Shown here: positions 44,421-52,633 of the stretch, piece after piece
Layout of the letters: each line of letters starts with the position of its first letter
Position numbering within the stretch: the first letter of the stretch is position 1
Assembly: GCA_038320345.1 (NCBI GenBank)
Contig: JBBQED010000005.1
Location: 1-64,000 of the forward strand
Length of the DNA stretch: 64,000 nt
Source of the DNA: JBBQED01 sp038320345
GTDB taxonomy: Bacteria > Bacteroidota > Bacteroidia > AKYH767-A > OLB10
Direction: 5' to 3'
Translations under genes and position numbers: made by a program
The notes under the pieces: model-generated
What the model saw: the letters and a program-made list of their open reading frames with translations, nothing else
Databases searched by the model: none
Told to the model about the DNA's origin: nothing

Positions 44421-44547
44421 TATATTATTAATAGCTATCTTTTGCTGATTACTTTTATTTCGATTAAAAACAAATGGCAATTACTTCGATGTAGTAAGAG
44501 TTTTCAATATTAACACCAGTTGCAGTGAACTCGTTTTAGCGTTAGTT

Positions 44548-45048
44548 TTATTTCAGTGACCAAAACTCATCTGTTGTATAGAAGACGGTGTCAATGAAAT
44601 ATAAAATGTCATTTTTGGTCAAGACATTTTCGTCATGCAAATCTTCTAGAATGATGCCTAACTCAGGATTGAAATAATCATTATTTCGGTTATTTATAAA
44701 TCCATTTGAACCAAGAAAGGCTTTTACTTCCTCTAGATCGGTTGCTTGGCAGATTGTGACATAAGACTGTTGAACAACCGCATACAGAACATTGTTCTCT
44801 TTTGTAAAGCCAAGGAGTTCGTATGCGGTATCCGGAAAAAAGAAGTTGTGAAGTATTAAATTATGAAAGTAATCTTTCCAATAACTGTAATTAATGGCAT
44901 CGTTTAATTTGAGAACATGGTCTGGATCTTTCAAAAAGACTCTTTGTTCAGCACCTTCACTTACATATTGGGAAAAGTCAACATTGTTTATCCAAAGCGA
45001 TTTCTCTGAAATGAAGTTTTCTAAGCTCTCCGTTTCTTGTGCTCTGAT
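44548..45048 (-). pseudogene. Polyvalent-protein-type kinase-like gene, start lost or noncanonical
   Basis: From 45048 to the stop at 44548 the frame is open for 166 residues, but the only ordinary start is a TTG at 44934, which would cut off conserved-looking sequence (ENFISEKSLWINNVDFSQ, SEGAEQRVFLKDPDHVLKL). The remainder has FFFPDTAYELLGFT and a kinase-like catalytic loop, GIILEDLHDENVL, followed by LYFIDTVFY (D-L-H-x-x-N and a metal Asp). It resembles the Ser/Thr/Tyr kinase domain of polyvalent proteins carried by Bacteroidota phages and mobile elements. Absence of a normal start suggests decay, a rare start codon, or a frameshift from the overlapping small gene. Confidence 0.6.
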
Positions 45049-45170
45049 TTACTTTGTGTCTTGAATCTTTGGGCTTGATTGCGAGCCATCTCTAAGGTAA
45101 CTGGCAACTGTTTGGATAGTTGCTCCAAACCTAATCTGGCTCTTTCCTTAAATGATATGGTGAAGTTCAT
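45021..45170 (-). CDS. Small 49-residue protein upstream of the kinase-like gene
   Basis: ATG at 45170 to TAG at 45021: MNFTISFKERARLGLEQLSK to the basic end EHKKRRA. It is charged and helical with a possible coiled coil. It overlaps the kinase-like frame by 28 nt in a different frame, like the short leader genes of mobile-element operons. A -1/+1 shift near its end would fuse the two. Coding status is moderately supported. Confidence 0.45.
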   Translation of the reverse strand: MNFTISFKERARLGLEQLSKQLPVTLEMARNQAQRFKTQSKSEHKKRRA

Positions 45171-45280
45171 TTTTTAGATGATTTTGCATCCTAATAAAGA
45201 TAAATATAATCCAGAACTTCAGAAAACCCCTTTTGACTGGCATTTTTAAAATGACCGTCAACTCGTTTAAGTCTCGTCAT

Positions 45281-45601
45281 TTAGGATTTCAAGGTCTTTC
45301 TAAGATATTTTTGAAAATTTTCATATCCATTATTAGCAAGGGTTTCTAAATCGACCATTTGATCATTCCCTGTATCAAAAATTTGCCAGCTGTTTTTTCT
45401 AGCCAACACAACTAGTTCAAAAAAGCCGTTCTCTCCATAAATGCTTAACATTTTATTACTTACTAATTCCTTATCAAGGAAATAATCAATACTGAAGTCT
45501 TTTCCTTTTATCTCTCTGAGATTGTCATCTTTAATTATATTTCCAACATGACTTTCAAGGATAGTACAGAAGTTTGTCGACACTAATTTATTCTCATCCA
45601 T
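45281..45601 (-). CDS. Hypothetical protein
   Basis: 106 residues, acidic-to-neutral, no signal peptide or membrane segment; compact alpha/beta pattern (FFELVVLARKNSWQIFDTGN, NGYENFQKYLRKTL). I do not recognise it. It stands alone between the kinase-like remnant and another unknown protein, in a patch that looks like accessory DNA. Confidence 0.55.
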   Translation of the reverse strand: MDENKLVSTNFCTILESHVGNIIKDDNLREIKGKDFSIDYFLDKELVSNKMLSIYGENGFFELVVLARKNSWQIFDTGNDQMVDLETLANNGYENFQKYLRKTLKS

Positions 45602-45729
45602 GTCTTCATGGAATTGATTTTTTCACTTGAATTAAATAAAATGATGTCCTAGCTCATGGTTTAATATTAATTAATAATTTAAATGTAAGTAACCTATTTA
45701 ATTTGGTTTAAAAGTTAATCGATTAATTT

Positions 45730-46347
45730 CTAAAAAGCTCCTGCTGCAAATACAAACCACTTTTTCCACTCATTATTTTGTATTTTATAAAAACTGATTT
45801 CCGCTCTACCGCAATCATTGCCGCATAAAGCAGTAAACGAAATTAAGCAGATTGTTTTGTCTTTTAAGAAAATAGGTTTTTTAAAACTAAAAACATAAGG
45901 ATACTTATATTTTAACTTATTATAAGTTAGGCTGTCCTTCTTTAAAGTAGATCTATTTAACTCTTCATAGTATTTTGTTTTTTCTTTTTTTAAATAAGTC
46001 CACAAACTATCGACGCAGATTCGCTTGCTGTCACAAAAAAGGTTGTCATCCCAAATAGTTTTTATTTTAATTTGTTCAAGCAAATATTTTCGTTCCGATC
46101 TATTGAGTTTAATGAAATTATCCTTTCTTGTTTTACCGATAGCCGTTAACTTGCCTTTTTTAATTGCCTGTTTTAGTCGTTCTGTCGCAAACCCGCAATT
46201 CTCTACAGTGTCAACATATACTATCTGCCCTGATCTATAAAAAGCTCTAAATGCATTCAAAAGTATAACTGTATCTTGTTGATCGGATTGTCCAAATGCC
46301 GATATGCAAATAGAAAAAAGCAGAAACATTATTAGCGATATTCTCAT
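45730..46347 (-). CDS. Hypothetical secreted protein
   Basis: 205 residues with a signal peptide (MRISLIMFLLFSICISAFGQ). The mature part is Lys-rich with five Cys (VENCGFATERL, NLFCDSKRICVDSL, ALCGNDCGRAEISF), which could form disulfides in the periplasm. No family recognised. Confidence 0.6.
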   Translation of the reverse strand: MRISLIMFLLFSICISAFGQSDQQDTVILLNAFRAFYRSGQIVYVDTVENCGFATERLKQAIKKGKLTAIGKTRKDNFIKLNRSERKYLLEQIKIKTIWDDNLFCDSKRICVDSLWTYLKKEKTKYYEELNRSTLKKDSLTYNKLKYKYPYVFSFKKPIFLKDKTICLISFTALCGNDCGRAEISFYKIQNNEWKKWFVFAAGAF

Positions 46348-46424
46348 CTGCTTAATTTAGTTCTTATTGCTTATATTTTATTGGTTTGGTGCCAACGTCA
46401 GTATTTTTCTACTTAAACTTTATG

Positions 46425-47855
46425 TCAGTCTGTTATTACTATTTTTTCTAAAGTTACTATTTTATTGTCCTGGGTTATTTGGACAAAGTAAATTCCGCTT
46501 GGAAGGTCATCTCGGGAGAATGTAATAGTTTGACCGGAATTTTTTATCATTTCTTTTACTTTTTGCCCAAAATAATTGTAGACTGTAAGTTTCGTATTTT
46601 GAAAACCATTAGCTGTATAAAATACGGTCTGTGTAGAAAAAGGATTCGGAATAATTTTTATTTCATTGTCAGAATGGGAAATTATAGGAACACTGGTATT
46701 AGTGCAATAGGTAGTATACTCAATATAATTATTTAAACTAAACTTACACAACTTTCCTCCTAAATACAAGCCTGAACTTGTGTAATTACATTGTATCCCG
46801 CTTAGGTTAGGCGAATTTATAACTCCAAGGTATTGTTTAGCATAAGTCGCTACATATATTTTGCCATCAGGCCCTAATTTCAAAGAGCCATAACTTTTTG
46901 GAACTTGTGTTGAATCGAGTAGTTGCTTTGAATTGGAAATAGTTGATGGAATCCCGCTGGAAAGGTCAAATTGGTATAGATAATTGTATTCGTTAATTGA
47001 AAAGTTGAAAGCTTTCCATGTTGCTCCATATAATTTTGAATTATCTGGAGAGAATGACAATCCAAATTCACCCCTGCTGAATGGAAGGATAATTGGATTG
47101 GAAATGGCTCCACTTGTATTGTTAAAATCAAACAATGCTAAAATATTAGAGGAGTCCGCCCCACCAATTCCATTGGCATTGTATGCAACTTTTGTCCCAT
47201 CGGGCGAGAACTTTATTTCGCCTCTTGCATTAATATTTGAAACGCATGGATTATGAGCCGGACCAATATTAGTGATTACTGGTGTTGGAGAGATTCCATT
47301 TGAAGTTACTAAGTACGATAAGAAATTACTGGTTCCATACTCATGGGTCAATACCCAAATATCTGTTCCATTACTATGATAAGTGGCTGCTATCTGCTCA
47401 GTGACAATTAAAGATGATAGAGTATTATTTTTACTGATAACATCACCAGCTCCACCATTAAGTGCCATGTCAACTAAGTGATACTGTAATGTTAAATTAT
47501 TATTCCCTTGAACTATTGTAGTAAGGATGTAATAAAGGTTAGACGAAAGAGGTTTAGGAATTATTATTACCTGACTTAATGTACCACTTGTGAAAATTAG
47601 AAACCCATTAGGCATTACATTGTTAAATCTATCCCATACACTATCTGAATTGGTGTAAAATAGAATTTGCCCCAAACTGTCGCATATAGTAGAACAGCCT
47701 TCAAACCCGGGATTACTTCCATTCACCACAACTGGATTGCAATTATTAAAGTCAAGGCCTACGTGGTCTCCAAATTGCCATACGTTTCCATATTTTTGCG
47801 CCTGCGCGATTACCGTAAAAAAGACAATGGAAAAGCAGAGTAAAAGTTGTTTCAT
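46425..47855 (-). CDS. Secreted WD40/beta-propeller-like T9SS type A protein
   Basis: 476 residues from the ATG at 47855, which opens a signal peptide (MKQLLLCFSIVFFTVIAQAQ); an ATG ten codons earlier is possible. The body (~25-390) reads as a beta-propeller: KYGNVWQFGDHVGLDFNNC, DSLGQILFYTNSDSVWD, EIKFSPDGTKVAYNANGIGG, GLSFSPDNSKLYGAT, GPDGKIYVATYAKQYLG. The last ~80 residues are a T9SS sorting domain (IIPNPFSTQTVFYT to the end). Probably surface-exposed or released; ligand unknown. Confidence 0.85.
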   Translation of the reverse strand: MKQLLLCFSIVFFTVIAQAQKYGNVWQFGDHVGLDFNNCNPVVVNGSNPGFEGCSTICDSLGQILFYTNSDSVWDRFNNVMPNGFLIFTSGTLSQVIIIPKPLSSNLYYILTTIVQGNNNLTLQYHLVDMALNGGAGDVISKNNTLSSLIVTEQIAATYHSNGTDIWVLTHEYGTSNFLSYLVTSNGISPTPVITNIGPAHNPCVSNINARGEIKFSPDGTKVAYNANGIGGADSSNILALFDFNNTSGAISNPIILPFSRGEFGLSFSPDNSKLYGATWKAFNFSINEYNYLYQFDLSSGIPSTISNSKQLLDSTQVPKSYGSLKLGPDGKIYVATYAKQYLGVINSPNLSGIQCNYTSSGLYLGGKLCKFSLNNYIEYTTYCTNTSVPIISHSDNEIKIIPNPFSTQTVFYTANGFQNTKLTVYNYFGQKVKEMIKNSGQTITFSRDDLPSGIYFVQITQDNKIVTLEKIVITD

Positions 47856-47931
47856 TGTTGGCTGTTTTAACTTTAGCATTTGCATAATATTTCATTCTAA
47901 ATTATCCAACCAACTCTTAATACATATCATA

Positions 47932-48849
47932 TTATATCCCCACCGGATGCCATGTAGTTTTCGTTTCCTGACATTGAAAAATTCTATAAGGAGATAGTAG
48001 GGCTTCTTTACTGAAATCTATAACCCGTTTTACATTTAACGAAGCATTTATTTGTGCGAGTTTCTGATCAGCAGAAGTTAAATCAGCATACACGATGGCA
48101 TTAATATCCATATGCGAGGATGCATGACTCAAGAATTCTTTTCTTGGTCCTGTCAAAATATTCACTACTCCACTAGGAACATCAGACGCATGCATGACTT
48201 CCGCAAAGTCTATTGCAGTCATCGGGAATAATTCAGCAGCCATAACAGTACACGTGTTGCCACCGGCAATAATTGGAGCTATCATACTCACCAATCCAAG
48301 CAGGCCATTTTGTTCTGTAGCAAACACGCTTACAATTCCACATGCTTCTGGATATGAAAAATTGAAGTGAGCGCTTTCTACAGGATTTACGGAACTAAAA
48401 ATCTGAATGTATTTGTCAGTCCACCCCGCATAATACACCAGTAGATCGATGGTGCTTTCCACTTCTGCTTGAGCTTTCGCGTGACTGGTACCTTGCATGA
48501 GTAATGTTTCAACAAACTGTGCTTTTCTACCTTCCAATGTTTCCGCAATGCGATAAAGAATCTGACCTTTATTATAAGCGGATCTTTTGGCCCAACCTTC
48601 CTGAGCCTTCCGGTTTGATACTACGGCATCTCTCAGATCCTTTCTAGATCCTTTGCAGATATTAGCGATAACCGTTCCAGCAGCATCCTTCAGCACATAA
48701 TATCTTCCACTTTCGGTACGAGGAAATTTCCCGTCGATGTACATCTTCCACGTTTTTTTTATTTCCGCTCTTTTCACAACAGGAGCTGCCGACTTCGTTA
48801 CTACCTGACCGTTAGTTGCTTTTATCTTTACTGGTGATTTTACCGCCAT
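47932..48849 (-). CDS. Truncated ALDH-superfamily protein lacking the catalytic domain (ALDH16 second half-like)
   Basis: 305 residues. It has the ALDH N-terminal portion (WKMYIDGKFPRTESGRYY, YNKGQILYRIAETLEGRKAQ, YYAGWTDKYIQIF) up to the NAD-domain region, but ends before the catalytic Cys domain. The usual NP(W/F)N motif is absent (VFATEQNGLLGLVSMIAP), so it cannot be an ordinary dehydrogenase. It begins 25 nt after a complete ALDH gene on the same strand. In ALDH16 the second ALDH module of one polypeptide is similarly reduced; here the two modules appear as separate genes. A structural or regulatory subunit is inferred. Confidence 0.8.
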   Translation of the reverse strand: MAVKSPVKIKATNGQVVTKSAAPVVKRAEIKKTWKMYIDGKFPRTESGRYYVLKDAAGTVIANICKGSRKDLRDAVVSNRKAQEGWAKRSAYNKGQILYRIAETLEGRKAQFVETLLMQGTSHAKAQAEVESTIDLLVYYAGWTDKYIQIFSSVNPVESAHFNFSYPEACGIVSVFATEQNGLLGLVSMIAPIIAGGNTCTVMAAELFPMTAIDFAEVMHASDVPSGVVNILTGPRKEFLSHASSHMDINAIVYADLTSADQKLAQINASLNVKRVIDFSKEALLSPYRIFQCQETKTTWHPVGI

Positions 48850-48874
48850 GAGAGTCCTGAATTAGATACTGAAA

Positions 48875-50350
48875 TTATTGTAAGTTAACATAAGGTTGTA
48901 ATCCGTGTAATCCCCCTTCACGACCCATTCCGCTCTCTTTGTATCCACCGAATGGACTCGTAGGATCAAATTTATTATAAGTGTTTGCCCAGATTACTCC
49001 AGCTTTTAATGCAGCACTCACTTTGAAAACTTTCGAACCTTTGTCAGTCCACACACCTCCCGATAAACCATAGGGTGTATTATTGGCTTTTTCGATCACT
49101 TCTTCCACAGTACGGAACGTTTGAATCGTAAGTACTGGTCCGAAGATTTCTTCTTGAACAATACGATGTGATTGCGCCACTCCAGTAAAAAGTGTTGGTC
49201 GGAACCAGAATCCTTTTGTAGGAATTTTACAAGACGACTGCCAGCATTCTCCACCTTCTTTGATCCCGGCTTGTACCAATGATTTTATTTTATTCAGTTG
49301 AGCTTTAGAATTGATCGCGCCGATATCTGTATTCTTATCCAATGGATCACCGATGATTAATGTTTCAATACGGTCTTTCAATTTACGGAGCACTTCTTTT
49401 GCAATACCTTCTTGTACAAATAGGCGGGATCCTGCACAACAAACATGACCTTGATTGAAAAATATTCCATTGATTACACCTTCAACAGCCTGATCAATAG
49501 CAGCATCTTCAAAAATAATATTGGCAGCTTTACCACCTAATTCAAGCGTGTATTTTTTATCTGTTCCTGCTAAACTTTTCTGAATTATTTTACCTACTTC
49601 CGTAGATCCGGTGAAGGCAATTTTTTTGACTTGGGGATGATTCACCAAAGCAGCTCCTGAAGCTCCTGCACCTGTAATAATATTTACAACACCAGGAGGA
49701 AGATCAGCTTCTTGAATAATTTCTGCAAGCTTTAATGCTGTGAGAGGAGTAGTTTCAGCAGGCTTGAGTACAACAGTATTCCCTGCCGCTAAAGCCGGAG
49801 CTATTTTCCAAGCAGCCATCAGCAACGGAAAATTCCAAGGGATAATTTGTCCTGCTACACCTAATGGAGATGATTTTTTTCCTGGGAAAGCATAATCAAG
49901 TTTATCAGCCCATCCTGCATAATAAAAAAAGTGAGCAGCTGCGAGTGGAATATCAATATCACGACTTTCACGAATTGGTTTTCCAGCATCCATACTCTCG
50001 ATAACAGCAAGTTCACGCGCTTTCTCTTGTAAGATGCGCGCAATGCGATAGATGTATTTTCCACGCTCTGAAGCCTGCATCTTAGACCATGTTTTATCAT
50101 AGGCCACCTGAGCGGATTTCACTGCCTTATCTACATCTGCAGCGGAAGCCTCAGCAACAGCACTGATTTTTTTTTCAGTAGCTGGATTAATCGTATCAAA
50201 ATATTTTCGGGTAGAAGGCGGTGTAAATTTCCCATTGATAAATAGATCATAGCGATCCTTAATCTTGATGTGATCCGTACTTTCCGGTGCCGGAGCATAG
50301 GTCCATTGGGTATCAAATTTCAACCCTTTATCCGCAGTTACTTTTTTCAT
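48875..50350 (-). CDS. Aldehyde dehydrogenase, ALDH16-like catalytic subunit
   Basis: 491 residues, full-length ALDH. Catalytic elements: Asn in IIPWNFPLLMAAWK, Glu in TLELGGKAANII, Cys in NQGHVCCAGSRLF. The end ANTYNKFDPTSPFGGYKESG with GREGGLHGL is typical of ALDH16. It should oxidise an aldehyde with NAD(P)+, substrate unknown. The downstream 305-residue pseudo-ALDH is co-transcribed. A long leader of ~185 nt separates the gene from a putative promoter. Confidence 0.9.
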   Translation of the reverse strand: MKKVTADKGLKFDTQWTYAPAPESTDHIKIKDRYDLFINGKFTPPSTRKYFDTINPATEKKISAVAEASAADVDKAVKSAQVAYDKTWSKMQASERGKYIYRIARILQEKARELAVIESMDAGKPIRESRDIDIPLAAAHFFYYAGWADKLDYAFPGKKSSPLGVAGQIIPWNFPLLMAAWKIAPALAAGNTVVLKPAETTPLTALKLAEIIQEADLPPGVVNIITGAGASGAALVNHPQVKKIAFTGSTEVGKIIQKSLAGTDKKYTLELGGKAANIIFEDAAIDQAVEGVINGIFFNQGHVCCAGSRLFVQEGIAKEVLRKLKDRIETLIIGDPLDKNTDIGAINSKAQLNKIKSLVQAGIKEGGECWQSSCKIPTKGFWFRPTLFTGVAQSHRIVQEEIFGPVLTIQTFRTVEEVIEKANNTPYGLSGGVWTDKGSKVFKVSAALKAGVIWANTYNKFDPTSPFGGYKESGMGREGGLHGLQPYVNLQ

Positions 50351-50534
50351 ATCCTAAAAAGAGTATTTTTTGGTAATTACTTTTTGCGTTCTGTTGTTCA
50401 ATTCAATTTGCTCAATTTATTTTACAGTCTTATAATTTCAAGAAGTGATCACTCAAGACCTACCGCAAAATAATAGTAAATTGTTTTTATTGTTTCACCA
50501 CGGTTCAAACTGTGCAATCGGGCAATATAATTTT

Positions 50535-50542
50535 CAAAGGTA
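50535..50542 (-). promoter_or_regulatory. -7 element TACCTTTG for the ALDH16-like pair
   Basis: A minus-strand perfect TAnnTTTG match between recO and the ALDH16-like gene. Its start codon is ~185 nt away, so the transcript would have a long leader; no riboswitch was recognised. Confidence 0.35.
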
Positions 50543-50570
50543 AAATTTAAAATGAAAGCATCGAAGATTT

Positions 50571-51296
50571 TCAGGTCAGAATCTCCGCCAGAATCTCATG
50601 CGAATGAATCCCTGCACCTTGAGTGTGATGGAGTTCATAATAGGTTACTAAGGCATTCAGAATTTCTTTACGCTCGGTTGCATGGAGGATGATTTCCTGA
50701 GCATCTTCTAAATTATATTGTAGCAACTGATCAAATTTGGAACTGAGTGTACGATCGAGGAACAAAGGATGATTGGGTGGGTAATCTTGAAACATTCCTT
50801 CTCGTAAATCAAAAAATGGACTGGAGTCGTTAAATCTTCCGCTAGGATAAAAACCCAGATAGCGACTCAGCTGTACCATAAAGCACAGATGAAATCGACT
50901 TACAGTTTCCTCGTGTAAATCCAACATCTGAACGGCATGATCGATAAAATGAAATAGCTCTGGATTACATTCTTCTTCACGGATACTGCGATACAAAACT
51001 TCGCTAATGAAAATAGCCATGGTAGTTTTAACAGTATCATAAGGAATATTCGAAAGTGGCGGAGAAGCGGTAACATCCGACACACGATGTAATCCTCCGG
51101 GCCGCTTATGATAAGCTACTATTTCGAGTAAGCTGAGGGGTTGAAATAGATTAGCTGCAAAACGCGCCTTTTGTTTGCGCACGCCGTTAATCAGAAAAGA
51201 TTGAATCCCGAAAGTCTCTGTAAATACTTTTACGATCACACTGGCTTCAGCGTATTCCGTAACATGCAACACTACTCCTCTCGTCTTCTGCAGCAT
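50571..51296 (-). CDS. recO: DNA repair protein RecO
   Basis: 241 residues: the N-terminal OB-fold (TRGVVLHVTEYAEASVIVKV, GIQSFLINGVRKQKARFAAN, LFQPLSLLEIVAYHKRPGGL) and a helical C-terminal domain. The zinc cysteines of some RecO proteins are absent, as is usual in Bacteroidota. It anneals ssDNA and helps RecR load RecA at gaps. Confidence 0.92.
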   Translation of the reverse strand: MLQKTRGVVLHVTEYAEASVIVKVFTETFGIQSFLINGVRKQKARFAANLFQPLSLLEIVAYHKRPGGLHRVSDVTASPPLSNIPYDTVKTTMAIFISEVLYRSIREEECNPELFHFIDHAVQMLDLHEETVSRFHLCFMVQLSRYLGFYPSGRFNDSSPFFDLREGMFQDYPPNHPLFLDRTLSSKFDQLLQYNLEDAQEIILHATERKEILNALVTYYELHHTQGAGIHSHEILAEILT

Positions 51297-51340
51297 GGGT
51301 TTATTTCATCATCACAACATTAAAAAACTGAATGATCATT

Positions 51341-52633
51341 TTATTGATGAGCTGTCATTTTTAGCAAATCCTGACCAATATCTTTACGGTAATATTCGTA
51401 ATCAAAATTAATCACCTTAGCGGCAGCATACGACTTCGCTAAGGCTTCTTCCAATGATGTTCCCATTCCGGTAACAGCCATTACTCTTCCTCCGTTGGTG
51501 ATTATCTTTTCTCCGTTGGAGGAGGTGCCTGCATGAAACACGAATGCATCAGTCACTTTATCCAGATTTTTAATGGGGAACCCAGTTTGGTAATTTCCAG
51601 GATATCCTCCACTCACCATCATCACGGTGGTGGCTATACGAGAATCAACTGCTAAGTGGATCTGATCCAATTGCTGCTTAGTAACAGCTTCCATCAGCTC
51701 TACAAAATCAGTTTGGATTCTTGGGAGTACTACTTCTGTTTCAGGATCACCCAAACGGCAATTGTATTCAATCACAATAGGTTCTCCGTTGACGTTCATT
51801 AGTCCGATAAAGATGAAACCCTTGTAATCAATTCCATCAGCAGCAAGTCCTTCAATAGTGGGTTTTACAATGCTCTTTTCTACTTTTTCCATGAAAGTTT
51901 TATCAGCAAAATAAACAGGAGAAACAGCGCCCATTCCTCCGGTATTTAATCCTGTATCACCTTCACCAATACGTTTATAATCTTTGGCTTCGGGTAAAAT
52001 TTTATAATTCTTTCCATCTGTTAATACAAAAACAGAAACTTCGATACCCTCTAAAAACTCTTCAATCACCACAGTATCTCCGGCTTTCCCGAATTTACTA
52101 TCGAATAACATAGCATGTAATTCTTTCTTTGCATCGTCTTTATCGTTCAAGATCAACACTCCTTTTCCTGCTGCTAAACCATCCGCCTTCAACACATAAG
52201 GAGCGTTCAGTTGATCAATAAATTGGTAACCTTCTTCTACTTCAAATGATTTAAAACTTTTAAAAGCAGCTGTTGGTATATGGTGTTTTTGCATGAATGC
52301 CTTACTGAAATCCTTACTTCCTTCGAGGCGTGCGCCAGCAGCAGAAGGACCAATCACTGGAATATTTTTCAGTACTTCATCTTTCAAAAAATAATCAACG
52401 ATTCCATTTACCAATGGATCTTCCGGACCTACCACTACTAAGGAGATACTAAACTCAAGAACGATATCACGAAGTGCAGGGAAGTCGGTTGGGGAGGCAT
52501 TAAGGTTAGTCCCACATTGTGCAGTGCCGGCATTACCGGGTGCAATGTAGAGCTGTGAACAGCGTGGACTTTTACTCAGCGCAGCTGCGAAAGCATGTTC
52601 TCTTCCTCCTGATCCTAGCAATAGAATATTCAT
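51341..52633 (-). CDS. purD: Phosphoribosylamine-glycine ligase
   Basis: 430 residues, ATP-grasp fold. It starts with MNILLLGSGGREHAFAAALS; IAPGNAGTAQCGTN, VVGPEDPLVNGIVD, LKADGLAAGKGVLI, GGMGAVSPVYFAD and EYNCRLGDPETEVVLPR are GARS landmarks. It makes GAR in purine synthesis, in the cytosol. Its ATG overlaps the stop of the upstream prolyl oligopeptidase (TAATG), implying coupling between unrelated functions. Confidence 0.96.
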   Translation of the reverse strand: MNILLLGSGGREHAFAAALSKSPRCSQLYIAPGNAGTAQCGTNLNASPTDFPALRDIVLEFSISLVVVGPEDPLVNGIVDYFLKDEVLKNIPVIGPSAAGARLEGSKDFSKAFMQKHHIPTAAFKSFKSFEVEEGYQFIDQLNAPYVLKADGLAAGKGVLILNDKDDAKKELHAMLFDSKFGKAGDTVVIEEFLEGIEVSVFVLTDGKNYKILPEAKDYKRIGEGDTGLNTGGMGAVSPVYFADKTFMEKVEKSIVKPTIEGLAADGIDYKGFIFIGLMNVNGEPIVIEYNCRLGDPETEVVLPRIQTDFVELMEAVTKQQLDQIHLAVDSRIATTVMMVSGGYPGNYQTGFPIKNLDKVTDAFVFHAGTSSNGEKIITNGGRVMAVTGMGTSLEEALAKSYAAAKVINFDYEYYRKDIGQDLLKMTAHQ

